DNA from: Meconema thalassinum
Taxonomy: Eukaryota; Arthropoda; Insecta; Orthoptera; Tettigoniidae
Direction of reading: 5' to 3'
Assembly: GCA_946902985.2 (NCBI GenBank)
Contig: OX336393.1
Location: 357,350,779 to 357,414,778 of the forward strand
DNA length: 64,000 bases
Every line of letters begins with the position of its first letter. Positions within the stretch are counted from its first letter, which is position 1. The notes below the pieces were generated by a model. That model had not been told where the DNA came from and made no database searches. It saw nothing but the letters and a program-made list of their open reading frames with translations. A program made the position numbers and the translations under genes. Below are positions 46,411 to 58,648 of the stretch, in pieces.

Positions 46411-48721
46411 TACGCACACTCGCCAATACGCTTAGTAACTACGAAGGGTCCCTTATACAATTCAGAAAACTTGGACATTTCCTTGTCAACAGCGGAAGAC
46501 GGACATGGCACTCTGAGCAAGACCTGGTCACCAACATTGAAAAATCAAACTTCACTCTCAACTCCCCAAAGATCTGAGCCATGCTCTCGTCTTTCTCTTG
46601 CTCTGCCAACACATTCCGGAGCTTACCAATCTCCTCCACACAATCTGTCGTCTTTGTGACACATAAACAACACCCAATTGAATGTTCACCACTCGGTGAT
46701 CATCATCACCTATGTTCCTGCATAGGAAGTCAGCCACGATATTTTCCTTACCCTTGATGTGTGTAACCTCTAGATCGTACTCACTGATCGCCAAGATCCA
46801 TCTCGACGTCCTGTTTGAGGTCAACTTACACGATCCCATAAATACCAAAGCATTATGGTCCGTGAGCACCTTCAGCATGCTTCCCAAGACATAGCTTCAA
46901 AACTTACCAAGCGAGTACACAATAGCTAACAACTCTATCTCCGCGATAGTATAACGCTTCTCAGCCGTACTCAAACCCCTACTAGCTAATGAGACTATTC
47001 CTAGATTTCCTTCTTCATCATACTGGCACAGCACCCCTGAAATCCCTAACATACTGGCATCAGTCATAAGGACGTAAGGACAATCTAATCTAGGGTATTT
47101 CAGTATAACTGAATCCACGAAACCTCTCTTCAACTCAGCGAAAGCTGCCTCGTGCTCATGGTTCCACACCCATCTTGCACCCTGCTTTAACAGTTCCCTA
47201 AAAGGTTCAACCAGATTGGAATACCTAACGACAAATCTCCTAAAATAGTTGAAAACCCCTAATGTGCTTCTAAGTTGCTTGGCGTTACGTGGTGTAGCGG
47301 TGTTGTTTATTTTCTCTAAACGCGATTGTTCCGGAAAAATCCCTTGAGTAGTGATTGTGTGCCCCAGAAAAGTAATCTGTTGTGTAGCAAACGAAGACTT
47401 ACTAAGTTTCACTGTAAAACCCCCCTCCCTTAACTTTCTCAAAACTATGTCCACGTGTCTTATGTGATCCTCTTTAGTGTGAGATGCAATAATAAGATCG
47501 TCAATGTACATTGTAACAAAATCATGTTTGTTCCTCCCTAATACTAAATTTAAAGCCCTGATCAACGCTGAACTACTAGTTTTGCATCCAAATGGCACCA
47601 CACAATGCTGAAAAAAACACTCTTATAGCTGAAAGCCGTTAACTTCCTATCTTCCATTCTTAAAGAGACCTGCCAAAAGCTAGCGCTCAGATCCATGGTT
47701 GAAAACCACTTCCTACCAGTAAATTTCTGAACTAGGTCTTCAATGCACTCAGGCCTCTGGGTGTCTCCTGCCAATTTCAAATTTAATTGACGAGCGTCAA
47801 TACATAATCTAACTGACCCATCACTCTTAACAACAACAACAAGGGGGTTAGAATACATACTAGTGGAAGGCTCTATAATACCCTGGTCTAACATACGATT
47901 AATCTCGTCCTCCACCGCGGCAGCACACCTGAAAGGAATGGCATATCTGGGTCCTGAAAAAGGTGAACTATCCACTAGTTCGAATGATGGGTGTACACGT
48001 GCGTTAATCCAGGCTTATCACTAAATACCTCTTTGTTGTCCCGCAACACTTCCAATAAACCTTCCTTACTCTCATCACACAACTTACTTTTTTCCACAGC
48101 TTCCCAAAGTGGATCACCTCCATGTTCCTCTACCGAAATATGGCACACAGCCTCCAGCTGCACCTCCTCATCAGATACTCCTACTGACATCCCCTCCAAC
48201 CCCTTAGTGATACCCGCACCATCCATCTCCTCAACTAACTCACACCTCATCTTAATTCCCTGACCACTAATGCCTTTCTCCAGACATAAAACTCCCCTAT
48301 CGAAATCCATAACAACCCTATGCTTATTTAACCAGTCATTACCAAGCACCACTTCATAAATTAAATTTGGTAGGACCAAACAACACTGATGGCTGACTTT
48401 ACCTTCTAACTTCATAGACAACAATACCTGCTTACTGACCTTCTGGCTTTTACTTCCTACAGCAGTGATAATATGTAAGGTCTTAATAGGTATCTCTTCC
48501 AACTCGTGACCATATCTAATAATTTCTTCATAAGCCACCTTGCTTATGCATGACCTTTCACTTCCAGAGTCTACCAGAGCCCTCATTTCTCTCCCTAAAA
48601 TATCTACTTCATTGACCGATGAAAATCCCTCGCTCTTACCTTCTACTTTTAACTCCTCTTGGTCAGATAATAAATCCTCCTTCGTCATAGGCGTGAAACT
48701 CATCTTCTCCTCCTGAATCAC
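46411..48721 (-). pseudogene. Gypsy pol: protease, RT, RNase H, integrase tail
   Basis: Minus strand. Protease (48721-47975): LVDSGSERSCIS with the D-S-G active site, then VVLGNDWLNKH. Reverse transcriptase (47975 to about 47250): LCIDARQLN, FSTMDLSASFWQV, then after a frameshift VPFGCKTSSSA and the YIDD catalytic box in MYIDDLIIAS. RNase H (about 47100-46720): LMTDASMLGISGVL and VLTDHNAL. Near 46690 the frame passes straight into an integrase C-terminal segment (EIGKLRNVLAEQE; then, frameshifted, a GDQVLL-type motif). The HHCC zinc domain and DDE core are missing. Frameshifts lie near 47975, 47600 and 46560. Inactive copy. Confidence 0.88.
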
Positions 48722-50590
48722 ACACTGCCTAACATATCTACCTTCGGGCTGTCTACCTGACCTACTTACACAACCCGCTACTAGTTTAAATTACTCGTGC
48801 CGGATACCTGAGATGGTTCCTGTCCCCTCCTAGATTCATTCACTCCCTGAACGGTCTCCTCCTATTGGCCCCTCTGAACATTTTCCCGCCTTTGGAAATT
48901 ATCTCTCCTCTGATAATTATCCCCTTGTCAATTATCTTCTGCCCTCCAGTTATTGTTCTCCTCCCTCCTTCTATTTAAATTGTCACCTCTGCCAGCCTGA
49001 TTGAACCCATTCCTATTCTGATTAGGTTGATGCTCATTCTGCCTATTCTCAGTCTTCACTTCCGTCCTGTTCATTTGCTGAAGGCCTAAATTTTCGAAAC
49101 TAGTTAATAGCTCTTTAAACTCCTCGATATTTTTCACCTTCTGCATGTAGCTAGCCTGCTGTATTCTAATGGGAAAATATTTCAGCATCAACCTAACAAT
49201 ATCTATGTCTGAGGTGACCCCATCTAAGTTTTTCCATACCAATACATGAGCTAGAAAATACTCTGTGAGTGATACCCCGTCGCGCTCCCTAAATTCTCCA
49301 AACATGAGGTTTTCCCTTTCCCTGGCTTGAATTGTTCTCCCCAAAATTTGGCCTTAAATTTCCCTTTTAAATCTTCTCATATTTGGCCTATAGATCTCGA
49401 ACCAAGATCTTACATCCCCATGTCCTAGGACATGTTCGGCTCGCCGGGTTTGTAGCTGCTTCGAGGCGGACACCCAATGGGTGAGCTACACGTACCGTTG
49501 CGTGTGGAGTGTTGTCTGAGGAGGAAAGTCTGCATGTAAGGACAAGGAGTTGGAAGGTAGCGGCTGTGGCCTATAGTTAGGGACCCACCCCGGCATTTGC
49601 CTGGAAGGAAGATGGGAAACCACAGAAGACCATCTTCAAGGTTGCCGGCGGGGGGATTCGAACCTCCTCGCCTCCCGGATGTGAGCGACTGCCAGCAGTC
49701 ATGGCGTAACGACCTCGGCTAACTCACCCGGTTACATCCCCCTTGAACGAGTGTGACAGGATTTCCATTACCGTTTCCAAATCTATTGATTCATCATCAA
49801 AATCTTTTTTAAACTTCTTTTCCACGGAGTTAAAATATTCCATTGGATTTAATTGCCGCGAATTAAATTGTGGCAGACCCAGATCCCTATTGGAACAACC
49901 AAGTGACATTGCTCCTCTGTAACTCATCGGTCGGTCTCTCACCTCTCATCTCACTTTTATTAACGCTTCCTTAAGTTTTTCATTATTTTCCGCCAATGTC
50001 ACCTGTTCTCCCTTAAGTCTCTCGATCTCCCCCAATTTATTTTCTACGGCTCCTACTCTATGTAAATATTCCTTAGACTCATCCCTTACGGTATTGCAAA
50101 CCTCTGCACACGCTCCACTCACTCGCTTTTCTATAAGTTCCCCGTTAACAACAATTCCTTTCCTGACTTCCCCCAGTTCCCGCTTTTGCATTTCCTGATG
50201 GCCTTCCATCCCTGCTAACCTACTCTCCACGCTATCCTGTTTTCTGCCTATTTCCTTCCTAAGAACATCTCTCTCCTCTATTTTACTACTAAGATCCTTA
50301 TCTAAGTTCTCTAATCTACTGCTCATGACTGATTTATGCTCCTGTACTTCCGTACTTAATTCTTCTATCTTAGTATTAGTTGCCTCTGCCTGTTTCTTCA
50401 CTGACTCATCTACATACACCTTCACCGATTCCACCTGTTTACCTTCAGACTCTTTCACATCTCCTATTTCCTTACTTAAAGATTCCCCTTGCTTCTTAAC
50501 CTCTCCTATTTCCTTTCTCATAGACTCTTTTATCGACTCTTCCACTCCTGACAAATTATCTTGTAGCATTTGGAGCAGACTATTGTTCAC
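48722..50590 (-). pseudogene. Gypsy gag, stopped and split by a SINE
   Basis: Starts at the ATG at 50590-50588. The first 214 codons are coiled-coil (SLLQMLQDNLSGVEESIKES, then many K/E heptads). An in-frame TGA sits at 49946-49948, after which the same frame continues with DRPMSYRGAMS and NPMEYFNSVEKKFKK. A SINE with duplication TTACATCCCC splits the capsid-like domain, which resumes at 49344-48928 (NLMFGEFRERDGVSL, IDIVRLMLKYFP). The tail is N/R-rich without CCHC. The architecture parallels the gag at 17000-19459: coiled-coil, premature stop, capsid-like domain, basic tail. Confidence 0.78.
49420..49731 (-). repeat. SINE in Gypsy gag, 10-bp duplication
   Basis: Perfect TTACATCCCC copies at 49410-49419 and 49732-49741. 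On the minus strand it opens with a tRNA-like region (A-box-like TGAGTTAGCCGAGG, B-box GGTTCGAATCC). Its distal part (about 49423-49492) is clearly similar to 2039-2105, so different SINEs here share a tail module. Confidence 0.9.
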
Positions 50591-50884
50591 ATCCCCCCCC
50601 CCCCATTATCATTACTTTTAGTACCCTCCTGTATAGCGACCTGGCTTTGCTCGGAATTAATAGATTCCCCGGATGGTGATTCTATTAAGCCTTCACCCTC
50701 CCCGCTTTTGTCCACGTCCATACCGAAGTTCTTTCCTGTCATCTTAACGTTAACTTTACTAATAGCTCTATTTCTTAATTCCAAACTCTCCTCTGATGAC
50801 ATCTAATCTGTATGAAAATGTCTCTAAGTTTATTGGCGTATGCGTATACGTGAATGTTATTGTTGTCGCTATATCGTACTTCGA

Positions 50885-50905
50885 GCTCCACAGTTGGGCG
50901 TCAAT
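50885..50905 (-). promoter_or_regulatory. Primer-binding site of the Gypsy element
   Basis: Directly after the 5' LTR on the minus strand: TGACGCCCAACTGTGG, one base from the common TGGCGCCCAAC start. Element B has a similar word (TGACGCTACAACGTGGGAC) at the same place, suggesting related lineages or a shared tRNA primer. Confidence 0.55.
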
Positions 50906-52260
50906 TGTAATTGCCCCGGTGTGTAAGGGGTTAAACACCTGTACGATTATAACAACAGCAATAGACATTCACACCTAACTATACCTAAGTGACCTAATAA
51001 ATAAAACCCTTCAGCTTCTGGTAAAATTGATAATATATTGTCATACCAGACATAAGACACACATTTCGCAGGATCCTCCTCGTACAGAATAATAACACTC
51101 CCTATCGTATTTCCACAGATACACATATGACATGATATAGATGACCCTCAGGAATAAAGTTGATCGGTACTTACAGATGTTGGCTCCAGCAGTGGTGACT
51201 TAGCTCTACAAATTCTGGGGTTATTTGCTCCCAAAAGAATTAGGCCTATACTCGCAGCACAATTGATTTGATTCACACGCCATTCCTACTTTTATGATTA
51301 CTTATTACGTTTGTTACTTTTGTACCCAGCATCCAACGATTTACTTTGCGTCGTGGATCTAGTATCAGACCAATGTTTGGAATCCATTCGTGAATTTACT
51401 AATGCGGAGCATATTTGACTCACATCCATGGACGAATAAATTGCCGCTATAGTTGCAATATAGATGTACAGATTACAAAATTCGTGCTGTTCGAAATAAG
51501 TAACCTTGGCGATATACTTAAGACTATGCTCATCATTCAATTAAGAACTTATAGCCAGCAACTCCGTTATTGTATCCAAAAACACTATTAGTGTAATACT
51601 GTAATGTCTTATCCTCCACACACAAGACCAAAAAGACAAGTCCACTCCCGCCCGGAGTTGTAAATAGAGACCCGCTCCACACGCGGTCCAAAATAAGAGT
51701 CTACACCGCCCCGCGATCTGAATAAGAGTGTACACCGCCCCGCGGTCTGATTAAGAGTGTCCCCCAATGCCTTCCACAAAATCCCAAGTACCGTCATAAC
51801 CCCCCCCCCCTCTACAACCACAGGTTACCTGGGTTGATCCTCGGATCCACCCTATCCCAACGCTTGATTCTCAACATGACCATACATGGAACACAGCCCA
51901 TCGTCACCGCTCGTACATGGATGCCAAGTCTCACCTCTTACTCACGCTTACTGGCGCTCGGGTTTTACCCCGTGTCTGAACTACAACTCGTATTTCATCG
52001 CCTGTGTGCACTTTTCTGTTACAAAACTTTCAGATTACTACAATGTTAAATATTTCAACTTCCCTTGATTTGGATCCTGCTCAAATTATAATATTTATAC
52101 ACTAAACAAATTTACTTATAAATTAAGCACGTCATAATATACACTCTAATAAATAATTATAAAACATAAAAAGATCTAAAATAAAAATATACACACGATT
52201 AATAAAATCCGTAACTCCCCGGAGCCCGGGTTCAGTTCCTTTGTAACTTGAAAGGTTACA
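50906..52260 (-). repeat. 5' LTR of the Gypsy element, 1355 bp
   Basis: Pair of 43429-44788. Both have TG/CA ends. The small divergence between the two shows the insertion is older than the LTR array at 11187-32142. Confidence 0.9.
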
Positions 52261-53024
52261 GCGGGGCACGCTGGATCAGAACTATCTGATCGTCATAATA
52301 CGCAAAGTCAACGAAAGTATTCAGTCTTTGACGACCATAAGGCAGGGTCGTTTCAGAGTACAGCCGATCAGGCTTCAGGTATAGTCAGTTCAAGGGAACG
52401 TGATTCCGCGCCGTATGGACGTAAATCGAACGTGGATTCTCAAAGGAAGGGCCACGGAGTTCTATTCACAATAAAAATTAGAAGTATAACAAATGTAAAA
52501 TCGAAACTGTAGAAGGCGCCGAGTGAAAGAACATTTTGGACAAAGTCAGAAGTATCTGCAAGTAAATACGCAGCAAAGGAAGCAATTAGGTCCAGTTAGA
52601 ACACGCAAACCAAAAGTATTGCTAGTGTTAGGACCGTGATAGGATCCCATTGGTCTCTGTATGAAAGCCATGGATAATAGGACCGTGTGAAGAGGATACG
52701 CGCCCAAAGTATAAAGTATACGTGCAGTAAATAAAAGTATTTCGTTAAAAAGGTGCAAAACACGAACGAATAGTACGAACTGTGTAATAATATAATCTAG
52801 GAAGTAACAATTTCTCGCAACTAATCGGCGCAGAATAAAGAACACCGTTATGTTCATAAACCAGGGAGTTTAAACGGTGGGAAAGATCGAACTTTGTAAG
52901 TCAAGACAAGGAAAGAACTAGGAAGCGGTCATAGGATCTGAAGGACAATCCAGACCAGAATAGGGAATCGTTTTCCAGAAACGTGTTGGAGGCCACCGCT
53001 CGCTAATGAGATGCGACCCAGACA
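52261..53024. other. Element C continued, non-coding
   Basis: Begins with the degenerate third unit of the ~122-bp tandem repeat. The rest has no supported gene. Confidence 0.45.
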
Positions 53025-53106
53025 ATTAATAATAAATATTTATTGCAGCCAAGTGGCCATAATGGACAGTTATAAGGTGTGCTTACAAATAATTATTACA
53101 GGTAGA

Positions 53107-54972
53107 TTAATCTTTACTGTATTCAACTATGCTCTTTGTCCGTTTGCTGCATGATGTGATGTGGTATTTGTCGCAGGGGTTATTGCACAGAGAACATATG
53201 CATTCCTCATTCGCTTCATGGTATTTAACATTTTTACAGATCTTGTGGTGGAAACCGTGGATGGCGATTCTTGTTACCACATGTCTCATCTCCTGGTTCT
53301 CGTTTGTCCATCTTCTGTCCACCATTGCTTCTGTTGCGTAGAATTCAAGCGGGATTTCGTTCTGCTTCTGATGTCTTATCTCAAGGAGTTTCTTCATATG
53401 CTTAGTAGATGGCAGTTGTAGTCTTAATCTGAGATCTTCAATGTAGTATGTTTCTTTTGTTAGGACATATGCCAGCCTGGACTGGGACGTTCTTGCAATT
53501 CCTAGCACCCTTTTCAGTAAAGAAGCCTTTACTTTTTCAATTGTGATTAGGTCTGTCATGGATAGCCTTTCCCATATCAGTTCTAGACCATATGTAATGG
53601 CGGGGGTTATTTTCGCGTGGAAGAGAATCATTGCTGTTTGTAGAGATAGTTTGGTAATATTGTTCAAATCGTACATTCCTCTAATGGCTGCTGCTGCTCG
53701 TTCCTTTATATGTAGTCTAAAGGATTGGCACGTTGTCTGTAGGGTGAGGCCGAGGTATTTTTAGGAATTGACTGTCTCAAGTTCAGTCTCTCCCAGGATC
53801 ATTTTGTTTTTGGCGGCTAGTTTTCCTCCTTTTCGGAAGGCCATATGCACTGTCTTCTTTTCATTTATACTGAGCTCATTTTCCTCCGCCCAGTCTTGCA
53901 AGTTGTTGAGCACTTCCTGTAGCTCCTGTCTGTTTGTAGACCCCAGAACCATGTCATCTGCGTACAGGTAAAGGGATACTGATTTTGTGTTTTCAATAGT
54001 CCGTATAACATCCGCTGTCGCGACGTTGAACAGAGTGGGACTCAGTGGGTCGCCTTGGAGTACTCCGTTGGTTTGGGTGATCTCTCTTGAGGTTGATATC
54101 CCATCATTTATCTCTACTTTGTTGAAAGCCAGGATGTTTTTTATCATATACATGATTTCAGATTTTTCATCCATCATTTGCTCCAGTTTCATAATAAGCT
54201 TCGATCTGTTTAGTAGGTCGAAGGCCTTCGAGAAGTCGACAAATATTGCATGGAAAATTCCTTTAGGGTGTCTAAGCGCTTGTTCTATGTCATTCAGTAG
54301 ATTGTTGATAGCTTGAAGGGTGGACCTTCCTTTCCTGAACCCGAATTGTTGATCGGGAATCAGTTGATCGACTGTCGGGGTGAGCCTTTTGAGCAGAATG
54401 TTTGAAAATACTTTGAATATATTGTTCTCTAGAGCGATTCCTCGGTATGAGTTTGGGTCGTTGTCTTCTCCTTTGCCTTTGTGTAGAACCTTAATTATGG
54501 ATTTTCTCCATTCGTCAGGTATTTCTCCTGTTGCTAGGCATCTGTTAAACAGATCTGACCATAGTTCACTTAGAATTTCAGCCGAGTCTTTCAGGATCTC
54601 ATTGGAGATGCCGTCTGGGCCTGTCGCTTTCTTGTTTTTTGTCTTGCTGATTGTCGCAATTACTTCTTCCGATGTGATGGGTGTGCCCAATTCTACGCTT
54701 GTGTGATATGTTGCGTTATATGCCGCTTGTGACTGAGTTAGGTTCAATACTTGTGAGAAGTGGTTTTCCCATATGTCCATATGAATTTGGCCAGATTTCC
54801 TCGTAGTCTTTTTTCTGATGGCTATGAAGGGGTCTTTTAGTGCTTCTTCTGCCTCCATTAAGGCTTGTTTTTCTATGTAATGAGCCTTTTTCTTTTTCAG
54901 GAGAGTTTTATATTCCTTTCTTTGTGCTGCATATTCTTCTAGAAGACCTTTCGTGTTGTGGAGTTTGGCCAT
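53107..54972 (-). pseudogene. LINE-C reverse transcriptase and C-terminal domain
   Basis: A 403-residue minus-strand frame (54972-53761) holds a nearly complete RT: KKATGPDGISNEIL, PNSYRGIALENN, QQFGFRKGRSTLQAI, VDFSKAFD, NGVLQGDPLSPTLFN and the catalytic YADDMVLGS. After a frameshift or stop at about 53760, the C-terminal part follows (53676-53107: AKITPAITYGLELIWE) with a CSLCNNPC-x-YHI-x-C zinc-like end. Clade uncertain; QGDPLSP is seen in several LINE clades. The linker before RT is preserved, but the endonuclease is mostly missing. Confidence 0.85.
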
Positions 54973-55175
54973 GTGTAGTTTTAGGAGGACTTCATTTCTG
55001 AGGGTGTAGCATTCCGTGGCTCGTGAAGTTCAGAGGTTCTGTCAGGAAGGTTTCAGTGGCCACCATTATGTCGCTCTTTATCCAGATATCTTCAGGTGCT
55101 GTGCAGATTTTGCCTCTCAGACCCTCTACATTCCACAAAAGTATTTCCAGATTTCTTTCGGCGTTTTTCAGTTTG
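54973..55175 (-). pseudogene. Endonuclease N-terminal remnant of LINE-C
   Basis: On the minus strand from about 55167: LLWNVEGLRGK, then SDIMVATETFLTEP. This is the start of an apurinic-type LINE endonuclease (N-GL then the TE metal-binding pair). It runs to a stop near 54990 and is followed directly by the pre-RT linker, so about 150-200 residues of the nuclease are deleted. Confidence 0.65.
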
Positions 55176-55330
55176 GGGCTTCCGTTGGGGTTATTGCCTT
55201 CGAAATCGAAAGGTACGATATATTACCCTATCCGGCCAGAGACTTGTTTGCATAACGGAGTCCCTTTCTTCCATGGGCACCCCTATTTTAAAGGCTTTGC
55301 TGGTGCCACGGACAATTACAAAGTGTAATG

Positions 55331-58300
55331 TAGTGTAAATAACATTTGTGAAGCAGGACTAAACCACAATTTGGTTTTATTTTTTATATAAACGTGTGAA
55401 GTGTTTTTCCAGTGTTATTATAAAAAGGGTAATACATATGAAGAATTAATAGTGTATTCGAAAGGTATATATAAAAATTGGTGTCAGTAGTACTAAGAAG
55501 AAATGTGTAAATGTACAAATATGTGTCACCAAGTGAAAGCCAAGTGTTCTGTGAAAGAGAAATTAGTGTGTTGTTATATTGTTCGTAATAAGTGCTAATT
55601 ACGGCAAATAATGGGTGAAACCTTTCACGACGATGATCCATAACTACGAAATGGGGTGAGTACGAATGACTGCATTGCATGTGACCATTGTGAAACCAAA
55701 ATTTTGAATGTGAAATTGTCAATTAATATACAAGTAAAGTGATAATTTTAATAATGTTAAAATTAAAAGTGCGATTAGTAATGTCCGGCCGTAATGATAA
55801 GTGCCGCGCAAATTAAGTGTTTGCTTTAATAATTAAAGAGAAAAGAAACCCGAAGATACGCACGCCATTATGATATTAAACGGGGGAAGGAACCAATTTA
55901 AAGTGATGTTAATGAAATAATTGGATAATCAGTAAATAACTGTGACGATAAATGTAAATTTTGAAAAGGGAAATAAGTTGAATATAAAGTAATAATATAG
56001 CGAGTTTGTATGCTCAGAAGTAAAGTTAAAACATGATAATTGTTGAAAGGTCAAGTAAATAGAAAAATCGCTAATGAACCAAGTGTGGTAATAAAATATA
56101 AAGGCATTATAAAGAATAAATCAGCATAGGCATTAAAGCCAGCTAAATGATAAAAGAAATAATAATATGGACCACAATTAATGAATATTGTGTGTAATAA
56201 GTTAGTTCGCTATCCTTGAGGGGGTACCTAACTGAATTGATTAAATATTGAAGTATCCAAGTTGAATATATTGATTGTTGCCGAATAAAGGGCCGAAATA
56301 AAGTAGACTCCATGTAGAGCTATAAATATAAATAATGTTACATGCAAAAGGGCGACTTGTTATAGTTCCTTGGGGAGAAATCGTCGGATATTGTTGTGTC
56401 AAATTGAAAGATAAAATGCTCACTATTAAATTAGTATGTTTCTCATGTAGCCAGGATGCACATGAATGGATAAATCTTCGTAATGCTGGATGGATGTTGG
56501 TATATGTTGTAGTCATCACGGGCTTAGGAATACGTGCATTTTATTTGCGGTCAGACAGGGCACAGCGTCTCTGGGTTGATCAGCTTATTATTATTCCCAT
56601 CCCAGCTAAGTTATAATGGTAGACAATGCAGGTTTAAAATATGCACAAAGTAAACCCTAACAGCATAGAACAGTCTGCCTCGTAATGAAGGATAACTGAA
56701 TATTTACACAGTGCGCAGTAAGTAAAGCGAAAATAAGCTAGGAAATCCTTGGATATTCAATATTAGTGTGGCCACCGTTGAGAAGTAAAACATATGGTGT
56801 TTAAAGACTGGGGTAGGTTAGGTCTGTTGTGAAGGGACAACACGCCGGCCGCTCACTTGAGAGCTGATTTATGACACGAGGGGGAGAGCCAGGAACTCAT
56901 TATGACTGTCACTGGGTTATTAAGGCCGCCAGAAAAGGGTTTAACAGTTTGTTTTGAATGAACTATAAGAAGCAGAAGATTTGCCTGCAAATGTAGTTAT
57001 TATCCGTGGAGAGGTCCTCCCGTATAATGGTTTAAGAATTAATATAAATGAAATATTCTAAGTAAAGGATTGGTTCCTTACCCTAATGAGTGAAACGGGT
57101 TAAGGAAATTATGCGAATTGAGCCCAAGGGATGCGGGTCCCCACGAGGCTGATATCGAAGGGTTCACAATGGTTCACATTTAAGTGTAGTTACAAGTGGA
57201 TAGTAATCATGATGAAGTGTGTGTATAAATATGTGTGAGTGAACACTTGGGTTTTCATGAATATGCAAGACAAGAGAGATAGATTCAAGTAAAAATAAAT
57301 TGATGTTTGTAGCTGATATAATACATGGCAAGTTGAAGGCATTAGTAATTCAAGTTAAATGTCTTGATGCCGAAGCCTGAGAGGGAGGAAGCTCAGTGAA
57401 GAAAGTGTTAAAGAACCTCACACTTGAGGATTGTAAGAATAAGAATGCTTTTAAAGTAACGTTATAAATATTTTGGAAACGGATTAATCAGAATCCGAGA
57501 CCTAAAAGCAAGAGACAATGAAGAACAATAGGGTCATTTATGCAATTAAAATAGGGTATCTGTTACAAATGGTTATATCGTTGTGTGGTAAAGTTGATGT
57601 GTTTTAAATCGTTTATGAGAATTAAAGTGATAGTAAAGTAGATTTTGTTTAGATTCCTTTATAGCTTGTACATCCCTATAGTTCACATTTGAATACATGG
57701 TCAGGCAGTGGGAGGATGGTACACGCCCTGAGCTGAGCGAAAGTCGGAAGATGACCGGTATTTCCGTTTTCCTAAACGGACACAGTATATTAATACTTTC
57801 AACCTATAAAGGTGTGGTGATTGTTTAAAAATTGAGTGGTGTAAATTCATGGATATTGGAGAAAGAAACAAATAATTTCAATGAGGAAATTAAAATTTGT
57901 GCGAATCACAAATTCTTGTACATCTGTATATAAAATTTATATTTAGTAATTTTTGATCAAACGTATTTTAGATTTGGAACTACGGATCAATTGACATGAA
58001 ACGCACTGTATATTTGAGGGTAGGTGTTTGAAACAACGTCGTTTCAAATTTTTCGTATTTCAGTGGAGGTTCAGAGGAACTTCACTAGGGTTTAATACTT
58101 GTAAAAATGTTCTTGTTTATTTTTAAATAGCAGATTCATGCTATATTCTTCATAGAGAGAATAAGGGCTCAGTGGAGTGTCGAATTCTCCAACTTTTATT
58201 TTCGGGACATTGTGTAAAATGCGATTTTTTTTTAAAGTGTCATGGAGGACACTAATTTAAATGATTTACGTTGGGGACCTTTGTGTATTGTCCTACATCA

Positions 58301-58648
58301 ATAAACCGCTAGCGCTTTTTAGTTTGCTAGAACATTTTTTCATATCTGACCTCTTTCTCAGTTTATCATCGTCATAAATGGTACTACTAGGTAGATACAG
58401 GCGCCCACTATAGTATAGACCTTATCACCCCTCGAGACCGGAGTTTCTCGATTTGCTATTAAATGTATTTGATTGTAGAAATTTGTAACTAGTCTGGTAG
58501 TACTATTTTATAAATATACTCTGTATGATCCTCGAATTGCCAATTTCTGCTTAGCAGGCTACGGTAAGTTATTTTGAGCTGGGTATCTATGTTTCGGCAA
58601 TCCTTTACATCTCAGCGGATATAGGTGCTGATTGGAGAATTTGGGCAA
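55331..58648. other. Right body of element C, non-coding
   Basis: Long AT-rich stretch without supported genes. Near the right end GGCGCCCAC (about 58408) is followed by CCCTCGAGACCGGAGTTTCTC. This resembles the corresponding 3' part of the 5.5 kb LTRs (TGGCGCCCA, then CCCTAGAGATACTTTGTCTC). Confidence 0.45.

Larger units (their letters stand above)
43429..52260 (-). mobile_element. Ty3/Gypsy LTR retrotransposon, defective
   Basis: Minus-strand element bounded by LTRs 43429-44788 and 50906-52260. Flanks are ACGG (left) and GCGG (right), a 4-bp duplication with one mismatch. Order on the minus strand: LTR, primer-binding site, gag, protease, RT/RNase H, integrase C-terminus, polypurine tract, LTR. 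It contains a SINE in gag and a mariner in the integrase tail, and it lacks the integrase core. Confidence 0.92.
53025..55330 (-). mobile_element. LINE-C, internally deleted non-LTR retrotransposon
   Basis: Minus-strand LINE inserted in C. The 3' end near 53025-53045 has an AATAAATATT-type tail. The 5' edge near 55330 lies in what looks like the end of ORF1 (WPDRVIYRTFRF readable on the minus strand near 55230). Confidence 0.75.
36422..58648. mobile_element. Element C: long LTR-like insertion (probable solo LTR) with nested elements
   Basis: Interrupts the repeat gene of B: GTAC is found at 36418-36421 and 58649-58652, and the B repeat unit is continuous if C is removed. Ends are TGCGCCCGAATTT and, on the other strand, TTGCCCAAATTC, so they are imperfectly inverted. 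Without its nested insertions it is about 7.9 kb, AT-rich and non-coding. A GGCGCCCAC word lies about 240 bases before its right end, as in the long LTRs at 11187-32142. I infer a solo long LTR of a related family. The extra A at the right edge and the missing second LTR leave this open. Confidence 0.45.

Noticed and set aside
56335..56616. 93-residue plus-strand frame
   Set aside because: Not recognised, AT-rich surroundings, no start context or domain; treated as chance.
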